From: Oribacterium sp. NK2B42
Lineage (GTDB): Bacteria > Bacillota > Clostridia > Lachnospirales > Lachnospiraceae
NCBI RefSeq assembly: GCF_000424445.1
Contig: NZ_AUJX01000003.1
Location: 124,001 to 188,000, forward strand
Direction: 5' to 3'
DNA length: 64,000 nucleotides
The notes below the pieces were generated by a model, which saw only the letters and a list, made by a program, of their open reading frames with translations, did no database searches and had not been told where the DNA came from. The translations under genes and the position numbers were made by a program. Position 1 is the first letter of the stretch. Each line of letters begins with the position of its first letter. Positions 8,454-17,023 of the stretch are shown here, piece by piece.

Positions 8454-9548
8454 ATGAAGAATAAGGCGATGCTTGAATTCATTCTGCTTATAGTTACAAT
8501 GTTTACGCTGAGTGCCTGTGGAAATAGTGAAGACGCAGCTTCAACGGAGGTAATAAGTGATGAAGCTATGATTCAAAAAATAGCTGAAACAAAGCAACCT
8601 GAACAAATAGAGGATAATACAGGTGACCCAAATGTGACAAGGCAGGGTTCAGTAGAGGATACGGTTTCTGAAAATGTATCTAATTCCGTTGTGTATTTTA
8701 CATCAGATATATCCACAGAGGGACTTGTCAAGATATACGAACAGCTTGAATGGCAACCAACTGGCAATGTGGCAGTGAAGATATCGACAGGAGAACCGCC
8801 GTCCAGCAATTACTTAAGACCGGAGCTGATCGGTAATTTAGTGCAGCAGGTTGACGGGACAATCGTGGAGTGCAATACAGCTTACGGTGGTTCGCGTTCC
8901 AGTTCCGCTATGCACAGGCAGGTGGCAGAGGATCACGGATTTACCGCCATTGCGGACTTTGACCTGATGGATGAAGAGGGCGAAGTGGAGTGGTCCATGT
9001 CCGGAGGGAAGAGACTTGACAGGATCATCGTCGGAAGCCATGCAGAGAACTATACGGATTGGGTAATACTTTCTCACTTTAAGGGTCATGCCATGGCCGG
9101 ATTTGGTGGTGCAATCAAGAATGTCGGTATAGGCATATCCTCACCAAGTGGTAAAGTATATGTCCATACGGCAGGAACCAAGACAAGCGGAAGCATATGG
9201 TACAGCGATCAGGATGCATGGCTGGAAGCCCTGGCAGAGATGGTCAAGGGTTTTAATGATCATGTCGGAAGTGAGCATATTGTCTATATCAATGTTATGA
9301 ACAGACTCTCTGTAGATTGCGATTGTGATGGGAATCCTGCTGAGCCTGACATTCATGATATCGGCATCCTTGCAAGCTTTGATCCTGTTGCTTTGGATCA
9401 GGCCTGCGTTGATCTTATCTATCAGGCAGAGGGAAATGAAGCCCTTGTCAAACGTATGGAGTCACTGCACGGTGTTCATACACTGGAACATGCAGAAGAA
9501 ATCGGTCTGGGAAGCCGTACCTATGAACTGGTGAACATAGATGAATAA
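8454..9548 (+). CDS. DUF362 domain lipoprotein
   Basis: A 364-residue lipoprotein: hydrophobic signal and lipobox LSAC (Cys at residue 22), an acidic linker to about residue 75, then a DUF362 domain (VAVKISTGEPPSSNYLRPELIG, GHAMAGFGGAIKNVGIGISSP, GILASFDPVALDQACVDLIY). Cytoplasmic DUF362 proteins often carry ferredoxin motifs; here only a short C-x-C pair in VDCDCDGNP is seen and the protein should face outside. The role of the domain is not well established. It sits between an FMN reductase gene (3 bases upstream) and a permease gene (8-base overlap), suggesting one extracytoplasmic redox or metal-related unit. Confidence 0.82.
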   Translation: MKNKAMLEFILLIVTMFTLSACGNSEDAASTEVISDEAMIQKIAETKQPEQIEDNTGDPNVTRQGSVEDTVSENVSNSVVYFTSDISTEGLVKIYEQLEWQPTGNVAVKISTGEPPSSNYLRPELIGNLVQQVDGTIVECNTAYGGSRSSSAMHRQVAEDHGFTAIADFDLMDEEGEVEWSMSGGKRLDRIIVGSHAENYTDWVILSHFKGHAMAGFGGAIKNVGIGISSPSGKVYVHTAGTKTSGSIWYSDQDAWLEALAEMVKGFNDHVGSEHIVYINVMNRLSVDCDCDGNPAEPDIHDIGILASFDPVALDQACVDLIYQAEGNEALVKRMESLHGVHTLEHAEEIGLGSRTYELVNIDE

Positions 9549-10452
9549 TATTATGGCACTGATTCAAAGAGAATTTATCTATATATGGTACTATTTTGAA
9601 ATTCAGCTGCGACAGATCTTTTGGTACTGGATAATCGGAATGGCAATCGGATCACTGATATCCGTGTTTGCCAAAGACAAGATCCATGGAGCCTTTGCAG
9701 AACTTCAGGGAAAGAAACTTGGACTTCTTGGAATAATTCCCGCTTGTATTCTCGGAATCCTGTCACCGCTGTGTATGTATGGTACAATCCCTATCGCAGC
9801 TTCATTTCGAAAACAGGGTATGCGTGAGGATTGGCTTGCCGCATTTATGATGGCATCCATTCTTTTAAATCCTCAGCTTATTATATACAGCGCGGCTTTG
9901 GGCATGACGGCACTTGTTGTCCGAATTGTTACATGCTTTCTGTGCGGATGTTTTGCGGGTCTATTATTGTTCCTGTTTTACAGAGATAAAGACTTTTTTG
10001 ATTTTGAAGGATTTGAGGAACTTGCGAGTCACGATACGCATCCGAATCCGGTGATTCGTTATTTACTGAATTTTTGGAGAAATGTAAAGGCAACGGGAAT
10101 ATATTTTCTCATCGGAATACTGTTGTCAGCACTTTTTCAAAGATATGTTCCGCAGAATTTTATGGTAAATGTTTTTGGTGGAAATGAAGCCTGGGGCGTT
10201 CTTATGGCGGCCACCATAGGTGTGCCGCTCTATGCCTGCGGTGGCGGAACAATACCGCTTTTGCAGGCGTGGCTTATTGACGGAATGAGCATGGGAAGTG
10301 CTTCGGCATTTATGATTACGGGTCCGGCTACAAAAATCACTAACCTTGGCGCTTTAAAGATTGCAATAGGGTGGAAATGCTTCTTGTTATATATCCTGTT
10401 TGTTATGCTGTTTTCATTCACATCAGGACTAATCGTCAATATATTCATATAA
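9541..10452 (+). CDS. Permease of the UPF0718/COG0701 family
   Basis: A 303-residue integral membrane protein with about eight membrane segments in two repeated halves. The family signatures are visible: ILSPLCMYGTIPIAASFRKQG in the first half and GVPLYACGGGTIPLLQAWL plus GPATKITNLGALKIA in the second. Related permeases are linked to metal or arsenical export, with the Cys in ACGGG placed in the membrane; the substrate here is unknown. It overlaps the end of the DUF362 lipoprotein gene by 8 bases, so the two are translationally linked. Confidence 0.82.
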   Translation: MNNIMALIQREFIYIWYYFEIQLRQIFWYWIIGMAIGSLISVFAKDKIHGAFAELQGKKLGLLGIIPACILGILSPLCMYGTIPIAASFRKQGMREDWLAAFMMASILLNPQLIIYSAALGMTALVVRIVTCFLCGCFAGLLLFLFYRDKDFFDFEGFEELASHDTHPNPVIRYLLNFWRNVKATGIYFLIGILLSALFQRYVPQNFMVNVFGGNEAWGVLMAATIGVPLYACGGGTIPLLQAWLIDGMSMGSASAFMITGPATKITNLGALKIAIGWKCFLLYILFVMLFSFTSGLIVNIFI

Positions 10453-10490
10453 TCAGATAGCAGCACGACCAGTTAGGATCTTGTATTATG

Positions 10491-10544
10491 GTTATTTTCT
10501 TCCCTTGCAACTGCAAGAAAATATCTGAGATTTTCTATTTCCAT
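10491..10544 (-). pseudogene. LysR-family regulator, N-terminal remnant
   Basis: Read on the minus strand from 10544, eighteen codons give MEIENLRYFLAVAREENN, nearly identical to the start of the intact LysR at 32920-33792 (MEIKNLRYFLAVAREENM). The rest of the gene is gone. It is the left end of a duplicated block that continues into the intergenic region and the small ORF at 10666. Confidence 0.85.
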
Positions 10545-10589
10545 CAAAACCTCCATAAAGCTGACAATTTATATGTTATTCCAAATACG

Positions 10590-10603
10590 AATATCATGAT
10601 ATT
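10590..10603. promoter_or_regulatory. Probable LysR operator (copy 1)
   Basis: The palindrome AATATCATGATATT is kept base for base in both copies of the duplicated LysR intergenic block (here and at 33838-33851). It sits inside a wider pair of repeats (AATGAATA and TATTCATT in the second copy). LysR proteins bind such sites between their own gene and a divergent target. In this copy the LysR gene itself is a stub, so the site may now be read by the regulator encoded at 33 kb. Confidence 0.6.
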
Positions 10604-10665
10604 TATTTTATTCATTAGCGAAAACATGGTCAAGGATTTACTATGAAGTCAGAAGGAGAAAAAAG

Positions 10666-10881
10666 ATGGATACCAAAAAGATTCTTGAAGGCCTTACGGA
10701 CATGGGCTGTGATGAGAAAGAAATAAGCTTTATGAAAAAGATGTATGAAGAAGGGGATACAGATACGCTTCTTCGAGATCTTAGAAAATGCCGGTGCCAT
10801 CTTATGGATGAGCTTCATGACAGCCAGAAAAAAGTTGATAACATGGATTTTTTGATAAGACAGATTCAAAAAGAGAAATGA
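10666..10881 (+). CDS. Small helical protein, paralogue of the 33891 fragment
   Basis: A 71-residue charged protein, all helical by composition, with a Cys-rich centre (LLRDLRKCRCHLMDELHDSQKKVDNMDFLIRQI). Its second half resembles the C-terminal helix found after the HTH in some MerR-type or small regulatory proteins, but no DNA-binding domain is present. AGAAGGAGA precedes the ATG at the right distance. It lies 20 bases before the alpha/beta hydrolase gene. A paralogue that lost its start and stop codons is at 33891-34142. Function unknown. Confidence 0.65.
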   Translation: MDTKKILEGLTDMGCDEKEISFMKKMYEEGDTDTLLRDLRKCRCHLMDELHDSQKKVDNMDFLIRQIQKEK

Positions 10882-10901
10882 TTAAAACGGAGGAATGTAA
10901 A

Positions 10902-11903
10902 ATGATCAGAAAAGAAGAACTAAACCTTGTAAACGAGTGGGATAAGACCTTTAAGAAAAGTGATAAGGTTGACCACAGCAAAGTCACATTTGTAAACAGA
11001 TATGGAATCACTCTTGCAGCGGATATGTATGTTCCAAAGAATGCAGAAGACAAGCTTCCTGCAATTGCTGTATGCGGACCTTTTGGAGCAGTAAAGGAGC
11101 AGTGTTCCGGTCTCTATGCTCAGACAATGGCAGAGAGAGGTTTTTTGACGATAGCATTTGACCCTTCCTTTACAGGAGAGTCCGGTGGAAATGTAAGATA
11201 TATGGCATCCCCTGATATCAACACGGAAGATTTCATGGCTGCAGTAGATTTCCTTTCTTTAAATGAGAAGGTTGATCCTGACAGAATAGGAATCATTGGT
11301 ATCTGTGGTTGGGGAGGAATGGCTGTAAACACAGCAGCTCTTGATACAAGGATCAAAGCTACAGCTGCAATGACAATGTATGACATGACAAGAGTAAATG
11401 CCAAGGGATATTTTGACTCCGAGGACAGCGAGGAAGCAAGGTATCAGAAGAGGGCTGCCATGTGCGCTCAGAGACTTGAAGACCTTAAGGCAGGTGAGTA
11501 TAAGCTTGGCGGCGGTGTAGTAGATCCACTTCCAGAGAATGCACCTTTCTTTGTGAAAGACTATTATGATTACTACAAAACTGACAGAGGTTATCACAAG
11601 AGAAGCCTTAATTCTAATGGTGGCTGGAATGTAATCGGCTGTGAATCCTTTGTTAATCAGCCAATACTTAAATACAGCAACGAGATCAGAAGTGCAGTTT
11701 TACTTGTTCATGGAGAAAAGGCTCATTCATGTTATTTCTCAAAGGATGCGTATGCAGATATGATCAAAGACAGCAAGTATGCAGGTAACAAGGAACTAAT
11801 GATAATCCCTGATGCAGTACATACTGATCTATATGATGGCGGAGATAAGGATTATATTCCTTTTGACAAGCTGGAGAGCTTCTTTAAGGAGAACCTGAAA
11901 TAA
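10902..11903 (+). CDS. Alpha/beta hydrolase
   Basis: A 333-residue cytoplasmic protein of the alpha/beta hydrolase fold ([47 protein letters not shown]). The nucleophile elbow is unusual: [12 protein letters not shown] has Cys where Ser is usual (G-x-C-x-G), as in dienelactone hydrolases. The catalytic Asp/His region is [11 protein letters not shown] and DAVHTDLYD near the end. The start at 10902 is preferred over 10878 because ACGGAGGAATG lies just before it. Pieces of a second copy ([27 protein letters not shown]) survive at 14054-14151. The next gene overlaps by one base. Confidence 0.88.
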   Translation: MIRKEELNLVNEWDKTFKKSDKVDHSKVTFVNRYGITLAADMYVPKNAEDKLPAIAVCGPFGAVKEQCSGLYAQTMAERGFLTIAFDPSFTGESGGNVRYMASPDINTEDFMAAVDFLSLNEKVDPDRIGIIGICGWGGMAVNTAALDTRIKATAAMTMYDMTRVNAKGYFDSEDSEEARYQKRAAMCAQRLEDLKAGEYKLGGGVVDPLPENAPFFVKDYYDYYKTDRGYHKRSLNSNGGWNVIGCESFVNQPILKYSNEIRSAVLLVHGEKAHSCYFSKDAYADMIKDSKYAGNKELMIIPDAVHTDLYDGGDKDYIPFDKLESFFKENLK

Positions 11904-12493
11904 TGATAACGGTTGAAGAGATACTGGAATATCTTAATTCGGATAGAATAGAGGATATGACAGAGGAGATGCATGAATGTTCCATGAGGCAGAGTCAGGC
12001 GGCCATAAAGCAGACTATGGAATTAAATACCAAATATCATACACCGGAAGAAATAGTCAGGATCATGTCAGAGCTGACAGGTGAGGAAGTGGATGAAAGC
12101 TTCAGGCTGTTTCCACCTTTTTATACGGATTTTGGGAGAAATATCCATATCGGAAAAAATGTATTCATCAATTCCGGCTGTAACTTCCAGGATCAGGGTG
12201 GCATTTACATCGGAGATAATACCTTGATAGGGCATAGGGTCGTATTAGCAACTTTGGATCATGACTTGAATCCTTATGACAGGCATCTGATCTGCGCGCC
12301 TATACATATTGGAAACAGAGTATGGATTGGAGCAGGAGCCATTATCACCAGAGGAGTTACGATCGGTGACGGTGCTGTAATTGCAGCCGGAGCAGTTGTA
12401 ACTAAAGATGTAGAGGAAAACACAATTGTGGGAGGCGTTCCCGCAAAACTGATTAAGAAGATAGAAAATGTCGTGCCAATAGAAAAGAAATAA
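11903..12493 (+). CDS. Sugar O-acetyltransferase (left-handed beta-helix family)
   Basis: A 196-residue hexapeptide-repeat acetyltransferase of the maltose/galactoside type. The N-terminal helices (residues 1-60) are followed by the beta-helix with [21 protein letters not shown] (catalytic His near the end) and [26 protein letters not shown], then [11 protein letters not shown]. It should transfer acetyl from acetyl-CoA to a sugar. It overlaps the hydrolase stop (TAATG), so both are in one operon. A C-terminal remnant of a paralogue (VPAKVIKMLDPAEQKE) is at 31390-31452. Confidence 0.9.
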   Translation: MITVEEILEYLNSDRIEDMTEEMHECSMRQSQAAIKQTMELNTKYHTPEEIVRIMSELTGEEVDESFRLFPPFYTDFGRNIHIGKNVFINSGCNFQDQGGIYIGDNTLIGHRVVLATLDHDLNPYDRHLICAPIHIGNRVWIGAGAIITRGVTIGDGAVIAAGAVVTKDVEENTIVGGVPAKLIKKIENVVPIEKK

Positions 12494-12505
12494 AGGATGT
12501 TTGAG

Positions 12506-13084
12506 ATGAAAATGATTTTGATAGTATTCTGCATGACAATCATGTTTTGTATGAGCGCCTGTTTAGGAAATACAATAAGCTCTGGTGATAATCAGAATGC
12601 AGTAACTGAAATATCAACATCAGAAAATGTTGAAACAGAAAGCTCAGAAGAGAATGTCATGTCGGAGGGGACTGCTATGTATCAGCTGGCAGAAAAAGAT
12701 GAATCAGTAGATGATGAAGCTATTGAAGATAGTACAATGATAATGAAGATTGGCGATACAAAAGTTAATGTGGAGTGGGAAGACAACCAGGCTGTAGAAA
12801 GACTGCGGGATATGGCTAAAGATGGTGATATTACCATTCAGATGTCAATGTATGGCGGTTTTGAACAGGTGGGTTCCATAGGACAGAGCTTGCCACGAGA
12901 TGATAAGCAGACAACAACATCATCAGGTGATATAGTTCTGTATTCAGGAAACCAGATGGTGGTGTTTTATGGTTCCAACAGTTGGTCATACACAAGGCTA
13001 GGTCATATATCTGATAAAGATGAAGCAGAGATGGCAGGTCTTCTTTCTAATGGTGATGTTACTATAACCATTAGCAGGGAATAA
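12506..13084 (+). CDS. Lipoprotein with a cyclophilin-like domain
   Basis: A 192-residue lipoprotein with lipobox MSAC (Cys about residue 18), an acidic, serine-rich linker, and a C-terminal domain of about 115 residues (MIMKIGDTKVNVEWEDNQAV, YGGFEQVGSIGQSLPRDD, GDIVLYSGNQMVVFYGSNSWSYTRLGHI) of the bacterial cyclophilin-like family. These domains have the cyclophilin fold; their role in such redox clusters is not established. ATG 12506 is chosen because AAAGGA lies 8-13 bases upstream. An internally deleted copy is at 34697-34826. Confidence 0.82.
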   Translation: MKMILIVFCMTIMFCMSACLGNTISSGDNQNAVTEISTSENVETESSEENVMSEGTAMYQLAEKDESVDDEAIEDSTMIMKIGDTKVNVEWEDNQAVERLRDMAKDGDITIQMSMYGGFEQVGSIGQSLPRDDKQTTTSSGDIVLYSGNQMVVFYGSNSWSYTRLGHISDKDEAEMAGLLSNGDVTITISRE

Positions 13085-13096
13085 GCGGATTTTAAG

Positions 13097-13116
13097 AAAT
13101 GTCTGCAAAATGTCCC
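13097..13116 (+). repeat. TGTCYGCA repeat element, copy 1
   Basis: The segment AATGTCTGCAAAATGTCC lies just after the cyclophilin-like lipoprotein gene. Similar tandem units occur at 18309-18346 and 34842-34871. Downstream (about 13257-13310) is a stretch shared with 18355-18410 that includes CTTGCCATGCTATAATATCTGA, a likely promoter. The rest of the 268-base gap before the next gene holds no other feature I can recognise. Confidence 0.55.
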
Positions 13117-13351
13117 CTTGCTGTCTGTTTTCAGGCTTTTTTGAGTGTGTTATATTTACAATAGACAAAGAAATGAGGAAAACAAAAAACACCTCACTTC
13201 CGAGTCCATTTCTTTTGCAAAAGAATATCGGCTGATTTAGCGTCAGCTCAAACCTGAGCAGATTTATCCTTATGTTTCTAACTTGCCATGCTATAATATC
13301 TGAAGGAAAATATGACGATGTAATTTTAAAAGGCATATTTGGAGAAAAGAG

Positions 13352-14008
13352 ATGTCGATTGCAAAAACGCAGACCTCCGAGAGCTTTCGATTAAGTGCGT
13401 TGCTTTCATTTTCGGGAGGATTACAAGACGCATATACTTATAACGTGAGGGATGGTGTATTCGCAAATGCCCAGACCGGTAATGTGGTACTGATGAGCCA
13501 GAACTTTATGCAGGGAGAGTGGGATAAGGGATTGCATTATATGCTTCCGCTCATATCATTTGCTGCAGGTATTTTTCTGGCTGAAAGGGTCGAGAGCAGG
13601 TTTAAGACATGCAGCAAGATCCATTGGAGACAGATCATACTTTTCATAGAGATCGCAATGCTTTTGGCGGTAGGATTTATGCCGTCAGGGTTAAATATGC
13701 TTGCAAATATCATGGTATCATTTTCATGTGCCATGCAGGTGCAGACTTTCAGAAAGGTTCATGGGTACGGATACGCCAGTACGATGTGTATCGGCAATCT
13801 GAGGAGCGGTACGGAAAGCCTGTCACAGTATTTCAGATCAAAAGAGAAGAGATCCTTGTATAAGGCATTGCATTTCTTTGGCATTATTCTTATCTTTGCC
13901 ATAGGAGCCGGCATCGGAGGGGTACTTTCCGCAAGGTTTGGTATTGGAACAATATGGATCTCACCGGCTATTCTTCTTGGGGTAGCCTTGATGATGATAA
14001 AAGAATGA
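13352..14008 (+). CDS. DUF1275 (YoaK-like) membrane protein
   Basis: A 218-residue membrane protein with about six hydrophobic segments. LSFSGGLQDAYTYNVRDGVFANAQTGNVVLM near the N-terminus is the DUF1275 signature. Members are small integral membrane proteins of unknown function, perhaps transporters. GGAGAAAAGAG precedes the ATG. The promoter region upstream is shared with that of the GNAT fragment at 18414. Confidence 0.85.
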   Translation: MSIAKTQTSESFRLSALLSFSGGLQDAYTYNVRDGVFANAQTGNVVLMSQNFMQGEWDKGLHYMLPLISFAAGIFLAERVESRFKTCSKIHWRQIILFIEIAMLLAVGFMPSGLNMLANIMVSFSCAMQVQTFRKVHGYGYASTMCIGNLRSGTESLSQYFRSKEKRSLYKALHFFGIILIFAIGAGIGGVLSARFGIGTIWISPAILLGVALMMIKE

Positions 14009-14011
14009 TAG

Positions 14012-14151
14012 ATGAGAAAAATGATTATTAGAAGATATACGGAAAATGACGTCATCGGGTGTGAGTCTTTCATAAAGATCTGTATGACGGTGGTGATAAG
14101 GATTATATTCAGTTTGATAAATTAGAGAAGTTCTTTACTGAGAACATGTAA
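14012..14151 (+). pseudogene. Composite remnant: GNAT start joined to alpha/beta hydrolase end
   Basis: MRKMIIRRYTEND repeats the start of the GNAT fragment at 18414. It is followed directly by VIGCESF and, in another frame, by [24 protein letters not shown], both found in the alpha/beta hydrolase encoded at 10902 ([29 protein letters not shown]). Two deletions have therefore joined pieces of two genes. Confidence 0.75.
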
Positions 14152-14228
14152 TTGCTTTTTGTATGGCGGATACCATCGTATACGGGGTATCTGCCATTAT
14201 ATTATGACTAAAGAAGGCGCCGGGAAGA

Positions 14229-14402
14229 CTGAAGAAAGTAGCCATGTTTTTGGCCTCCGGTGATCCCGATATGTATGACGGAGCCAAATTCTCTTATGAC
14301 GGAGACTTCCTCGGGTATCTTGGACTTGAGGATATGGGGATTTTTACGAATCATGACAAGGGAGTTATGGAAAAGATCAGTGAGATGGTACAGAGGATGT
14401 GA
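14229..14402 (+). pseudogene. FMN reductase-like flavoprotein, C-terminal remnant
   Basis: Fifty-seven codons give LKKVAMFLASGDPDMYDGAK, FLGYLGLEDMGIF and KISEMVQRM, the C-terminal end of a flavodoxin-fold NADPH-dependent reductase. The FMN-binding half is gone. It ends just before the next ATG, so it was probably the upstream gene of an operon with the AKR lipoprotein. Confidence 0.6.
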
Positions 14403-14406
14403 TGGG

Positions 14407-15429
14407 ATGAAAAGAGTATTTCTGGGTTTATTGCTTTTTGTCATGCTTTTTATTGTTTCAGCCTGTACGGGAAAGGATACTGACAGAGAAACAGAGCAAC
14501 TGACCGAAGACACTTCGACCAGTTTTGAATCAGACACAGCTATGCCGATAGAGGATGATGCGGAGGAAACAGAAAATCAGGAGACTGAAATGATAGATAT
14601 GGGTATATTTGATTTTGAAACAAAAAAAGTAATGCTTAACAGCGGATATGAAATGCCAATCATGGGGCTCGGAACGTATGCCCTTGATCATGATACCTGT
14701 GTAAGTTCAGTTAAGGCACTTCTCCAAAACGGCGGCAGACTGATCGATACGGCATATATGTATGGCAATGAGGACGCTGTGGGTGAAGGAGTCCGTCAGG
14801 CAATGGAAGAGTACGGTATTCCCCGCGAAGAAATATTTGTGATCACAAAGATATATCCAAGCCAGTTTGGTGATCCTGAAGCTGCTATAGACATGGCGCT
14901 TGAAAAACTTGATATAGGATACATCGACATGATGCTTTTACACCATCCCGGGAATGGGGATGTGGAAGCATACAAGACGATGGAAAGATATGTGGAAGAG
15001 GGAAAGATCAGGTCTCTTGGTTTGTCGAACTGGTATGTGGAAGAGCTGACGGATTTTCTGCCACAGATTACCATTACTCCGGCTCTTGTTCAAAAAGAGA
15101 TCCATCCATACTACCAGGAACAGGAAGTTGTTCCGTTCATTCAGGAGAAAGGTATTGTAGTTCAGTGCTGGTACCCTCTGGGAGGAAGAGGACATACATC
15201 AGAACTTCTCGGTGATGAGACTATAAAATCCATCGCAGAAGCTCACGGAGTATCATCTGCACAGGTCATTTTGCGTTGGGATCTGCAAAGAGGCATTGTG
15301 GTCATACCGGGATCAGGAAATCCGGATCATATAAAAGAGAACCTCGATCTGTTCGGGTTTGAACTGACAGAAGATGAAATGGAGATGATTTTCCTGTTGG
15401 ATCGGGACGAAAAGCATGATTGGTATTGA
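14407..15429 (+). CDS. Aldo/keto reductase with a lipoprotein signal
   Basis: A 340-residue protein that begins with a lipoprotein signal (KRVFLGLLLFVMLFIVSAC, lipobox Cys at residue 20) and an acidic linker of about 50 residues, then a complete AKR. Catalytic residues are visible: Asp and Tyr in RLIDTAYMYGNE, Lys in FVITKIYPSQ, His in MMLLHHPG. The cofactor-binding end is VVIPGSGNPDHIKENLDLF. AKRs use NADPH, which is not expected outside the cell, so an exported AKR is odd. The start at 14407 follows GTGATGGG; a longer frame upstream is not needed. Confidence 0.85.
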   Translation: MKRVFLGLLLFVMLFIVSACTGKDTDRETEQLTEDTSTSFESDTAMPIEDDAEETENQETEMIDMGIFDFETKKVMLNSGYEMPIMGLGTYALDHDTCVSSVKALLQNGGRLIDTAYMYGNEDAVGEGVRQAMEEYGIPREEIFVITKIYPSQFGDPEAAIDMALEKLDIGYIDMMLLHHPGNGDVEAYKTMERYVEEGKIRSLGLSNWYVEELTDFLPQITITPALVQKEIHPYYQEQEVVPFIQEKGIVVQCWYPLGGRGHTSELLGDETIKSIAEAHGVSSAQVILRWDLQRGIVVIPGSGNPDHIKENLDLFGFELTEDEMEMIFLLDRDEKHDWY

Positions 15430-15437
15430 CAGAAAAT

Positions 15438-15497
15438 TACTATAATGTAAGTGGCAGAGCAGTCGAAGCCTTTAAGGACGGATTGAAACTGAAATAA
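15438..15497 (+). pseudogene. Flavin reductase, C-terminal remnant
   Basis: Nineteen codons give YYNVSGRAVEAFKDGLKLK, nearly the same as the end of the flavin reductase at 624-1187 (YYKVNGRVGEAFKDGLRLK). Nothing else of the gene is left. Confidence 0.8.
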
Positions 15498-15520
15498 TAA
15501 TAAAGATCGGAGGAAAAACA

Positions 15521-15703
15521 ATGTTAGGTAATTTCAGCTACAAGAATGCAACAAAACTATATTTTGGGGATGACTCCCTTAAGTATCTGAATGATGAACT
15601 TCCCAAGTATGGAAAAAATGTTCAGCTGATCTATGGAGGCGGATCCATCAAGAAAAACGGTATATATGATGAGATCAGGCAGATTCTTAAAGATTCGCTT
15701 TAA
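15521..15703 (+). pseudogene. Iron-containing alcohol dehydrogenase, N-terminal remnant
   Basis: Sixty codons (MLGNFSYKNATKLYFGDDSL, KNVQLIYGGGSIKKNGIYDEI) match the first domain of butanol-dehydrogenase-like enzymes, which are about 390 residues long. It stops before the NAD-binding GGGS motif and the metal site. It keeps a strong ribosome binding site (GGAGG). The intact enzyme at 35116 is a different, less similar member of the family. Confidence 0.82.
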
Positions 15704-15718
15704 ACGGAGGACGAACGA

Positions 15719-16345
15719 ATGAATAAAGTGCTCATCTTAAACGGGAGCCCACATCAACACGGTTGTACAGCGACTGCACTTGATGAAATGATCAAAGTGT
15801 TTGAAGAGGAAGGAGTCGGGACAGAACTGATCCAGGTAGGAACAAAAGATATCAGAGGCTGTATTTCCTGTAACAAATGCAGCGAAACCGGAAAGTGTGT
15901 GTTTGATGATCTCGTAAATGAAGTCGCACCCAAGCTTGAAGAAGCGGATGGTCTGGTTGTGGGAAGTCCGGTATACTATGGATCTCCAAATGGAAATATC
16001 ATTTCCTTCATGGACAGGTTGTTCTACAGCACACATTTTTCAAAGCATATGAAGGTAGGAGCCGCAGTAGTAAGCTGCAGAAGAGGAGGCAATACGGCAA
16101 GCTTTGATGTATTGAACAAATACTTTACCATCAGCGGTATGCCGGTGGCGTCTTCAACTTATTGGAATCAGGTACATGGATTTACTGCGGATGATGTCAA
16201 AAAAGATCTGGAAGGACTTCAGACCATGAGAAACCTTGCACGGAATATGAGCTTTATGATCAAGGCGTTTTCTGATGCCAAGGTGAAATACGGTTATCCG
16301 GAAGTTGAGAGAGGATGCTTCACCAGCTTCCCGGATGGCAAGTGA
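15719..16345 (+). CDS. Flavodoxin-fold NAD(P)H-dependent oxidoreductase
   Basis: A 208-residue protein of the NADPH-dependent FMN reductase / iron-sulfur flavoprotein family: VLILNGSPHQHGCTATALDEM (phosphate loop), GCISCNKCSETGKCVFDD (four Cys, possibly Fe-S), and GSPVYYGSPNGNIISFMDRLF (flavin contact). ACGGAGGACG is the ribosome binding site. It faces the Rrf2 regulator gene downstream, with a regulated promoter between them. The physiological acceptor is unknown. Confidence 0.87.
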   Translation: MNKVLILNGSPHQHGCTATALDEMIKVFEEEGVGTELIQVGTKDIRGCISCNKCSETGKCVFDDLVNEVAPKLEEADGLVVGSPVYYGSPNGNIISFMDRLFYSTHFSKHMKVGAAVVSCRRGGNTASFDVLNKYFTISGMPVASSTYWNQVHGFTADDVKKDLEGLQTMRNLARNMSFMIKAFSDAKVKYGYPEVERGCFTSFPDGK

Positions 16346-16421
16346 TCGGCGGTATAAAAAAATGGTTGGAAAGAATAACATGGCAGAATCAGAACGGAAA
16401 GTTCTAACATGGTGAAGATGA

Positions 16422-16459
16422 TTGTAACTGTTGAAATTACAACAAGCCTGCGTTAGAAT
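16422..16459 (+). promoter_or_regulatory. Promoter with operator before the Rrf2 gene
   Basis: TTGAAA (16431-16436), a 17-base spacer and TAGAAT (16454-16459) form a good promoter. The palindrome TTGTAA-N9-TTACAA (16422-16442) covers the -35 box, a typical repressor placement, and is probably the Rrf2 autoregulatory site (inference). Confidence 0.6.
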
Positions 16460-16472
16460 GAGAACATAGAGA

Positions 16473-16509
16473 CGTACCGTGTCCCGTGTACACAGGATAG
16501 TATGGTACG
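16473..16509 (+). promoter_or_regulatory. Nested palindrome in the Rrf2 leader
   Basis: CGTACC (16473-16478) and GGTACG (16504-16509) flank an inner palindrome GTGTACAC (16486-16493). This lies between the promoter and the start codon, where a second operator or an RNA hairpin could act. Confidence 0.45.
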
Positions 16510-16531
16510 GATCGGAAATGGAGACATAATA

Positions 16532-16972
16532 ATGCAGATTTCGAGCAGATTTACGGTGGCATTACATATCTTTGCCTGTGTTGATACATTTAAGGATCAA
16601 TATAAGGTGACCAGTGACTTTCTGGCATCGAGCATCAATACTAATCCCGTCATAATCAGAAAGATACTCACGCAGCTAAAGAATGCCGGACTGATCAATG
16701 TAGCCAGGGGAACCGGCGGAATCGAACTGACAAGAGATTTATCAGAGATAACCTTCTTTGACGTATATGAAGCGATCGAACCTGTGGAAGACGGCGACCT
16801 GTTCCGATTTCATGAAGCACCAAATCCAGACTGTCCGGTTGGAAGGAACATTCATGCGCTTCTGGATGATAAGCTAAAGGCGATCCAGAATGCGATGGAA
16901 GCGGAAATGAAGAAGTACACGCTTCTGGATCTACGGACAGGGATGAAGGAACTTCTGGCTAAAGAAGCTTAA
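16532..16972 (+). CDS. Rrf2-family transcriptional regulator
   Basis: A 146-residue protein starting MQISSRFTVALHIFA, with the winged HTH in YKVTSDFLASSINTNPVIIRKILTQLKNAGLI and the wing VARGTGGIELTRDL. Only one Cys is present in the usual sensor region (NPDCPVG), so it is not the three-Cys Fe-S type but nearer to YwnA-like members. The start at 16532 has GGAG nine bases upstream. It is probably autoregulated through the palindromes just upstream and may control the neighbouring oxidoreductase genes. Confidence 0.87.
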   Translation: MQISSRFTVALHIFACVDTFKDQYKVTSDFLASSINTNPVIIRKILTQLKNAGLINVARGTGGIELTRDLSEITFFDVYEAIEPVEDGDLFRFHEAPNPDCPVGRNIHALLDDKLKAIQNAMEAEMKKYTLLDLRTGMKELLAKEA

Positions 16973-16975
16973 GAG

Positions 16976-17008
16976 AAGGGACTCCGGTAAACAGCCGGGG
17001 TCCCTTTT
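16976..17008 (+). terminator. Terminator of the Rrf2 gene
   Basis: A 12-base-pair stem (AAGGGACTCCGG with CCGGGGTCCCTT, one G-T pair) and a T4 tail follow the stop codon by 4 bases. Confidence 0.8.
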
Positions 17009-17023
17009 AAGAAGGAGAAGAGG

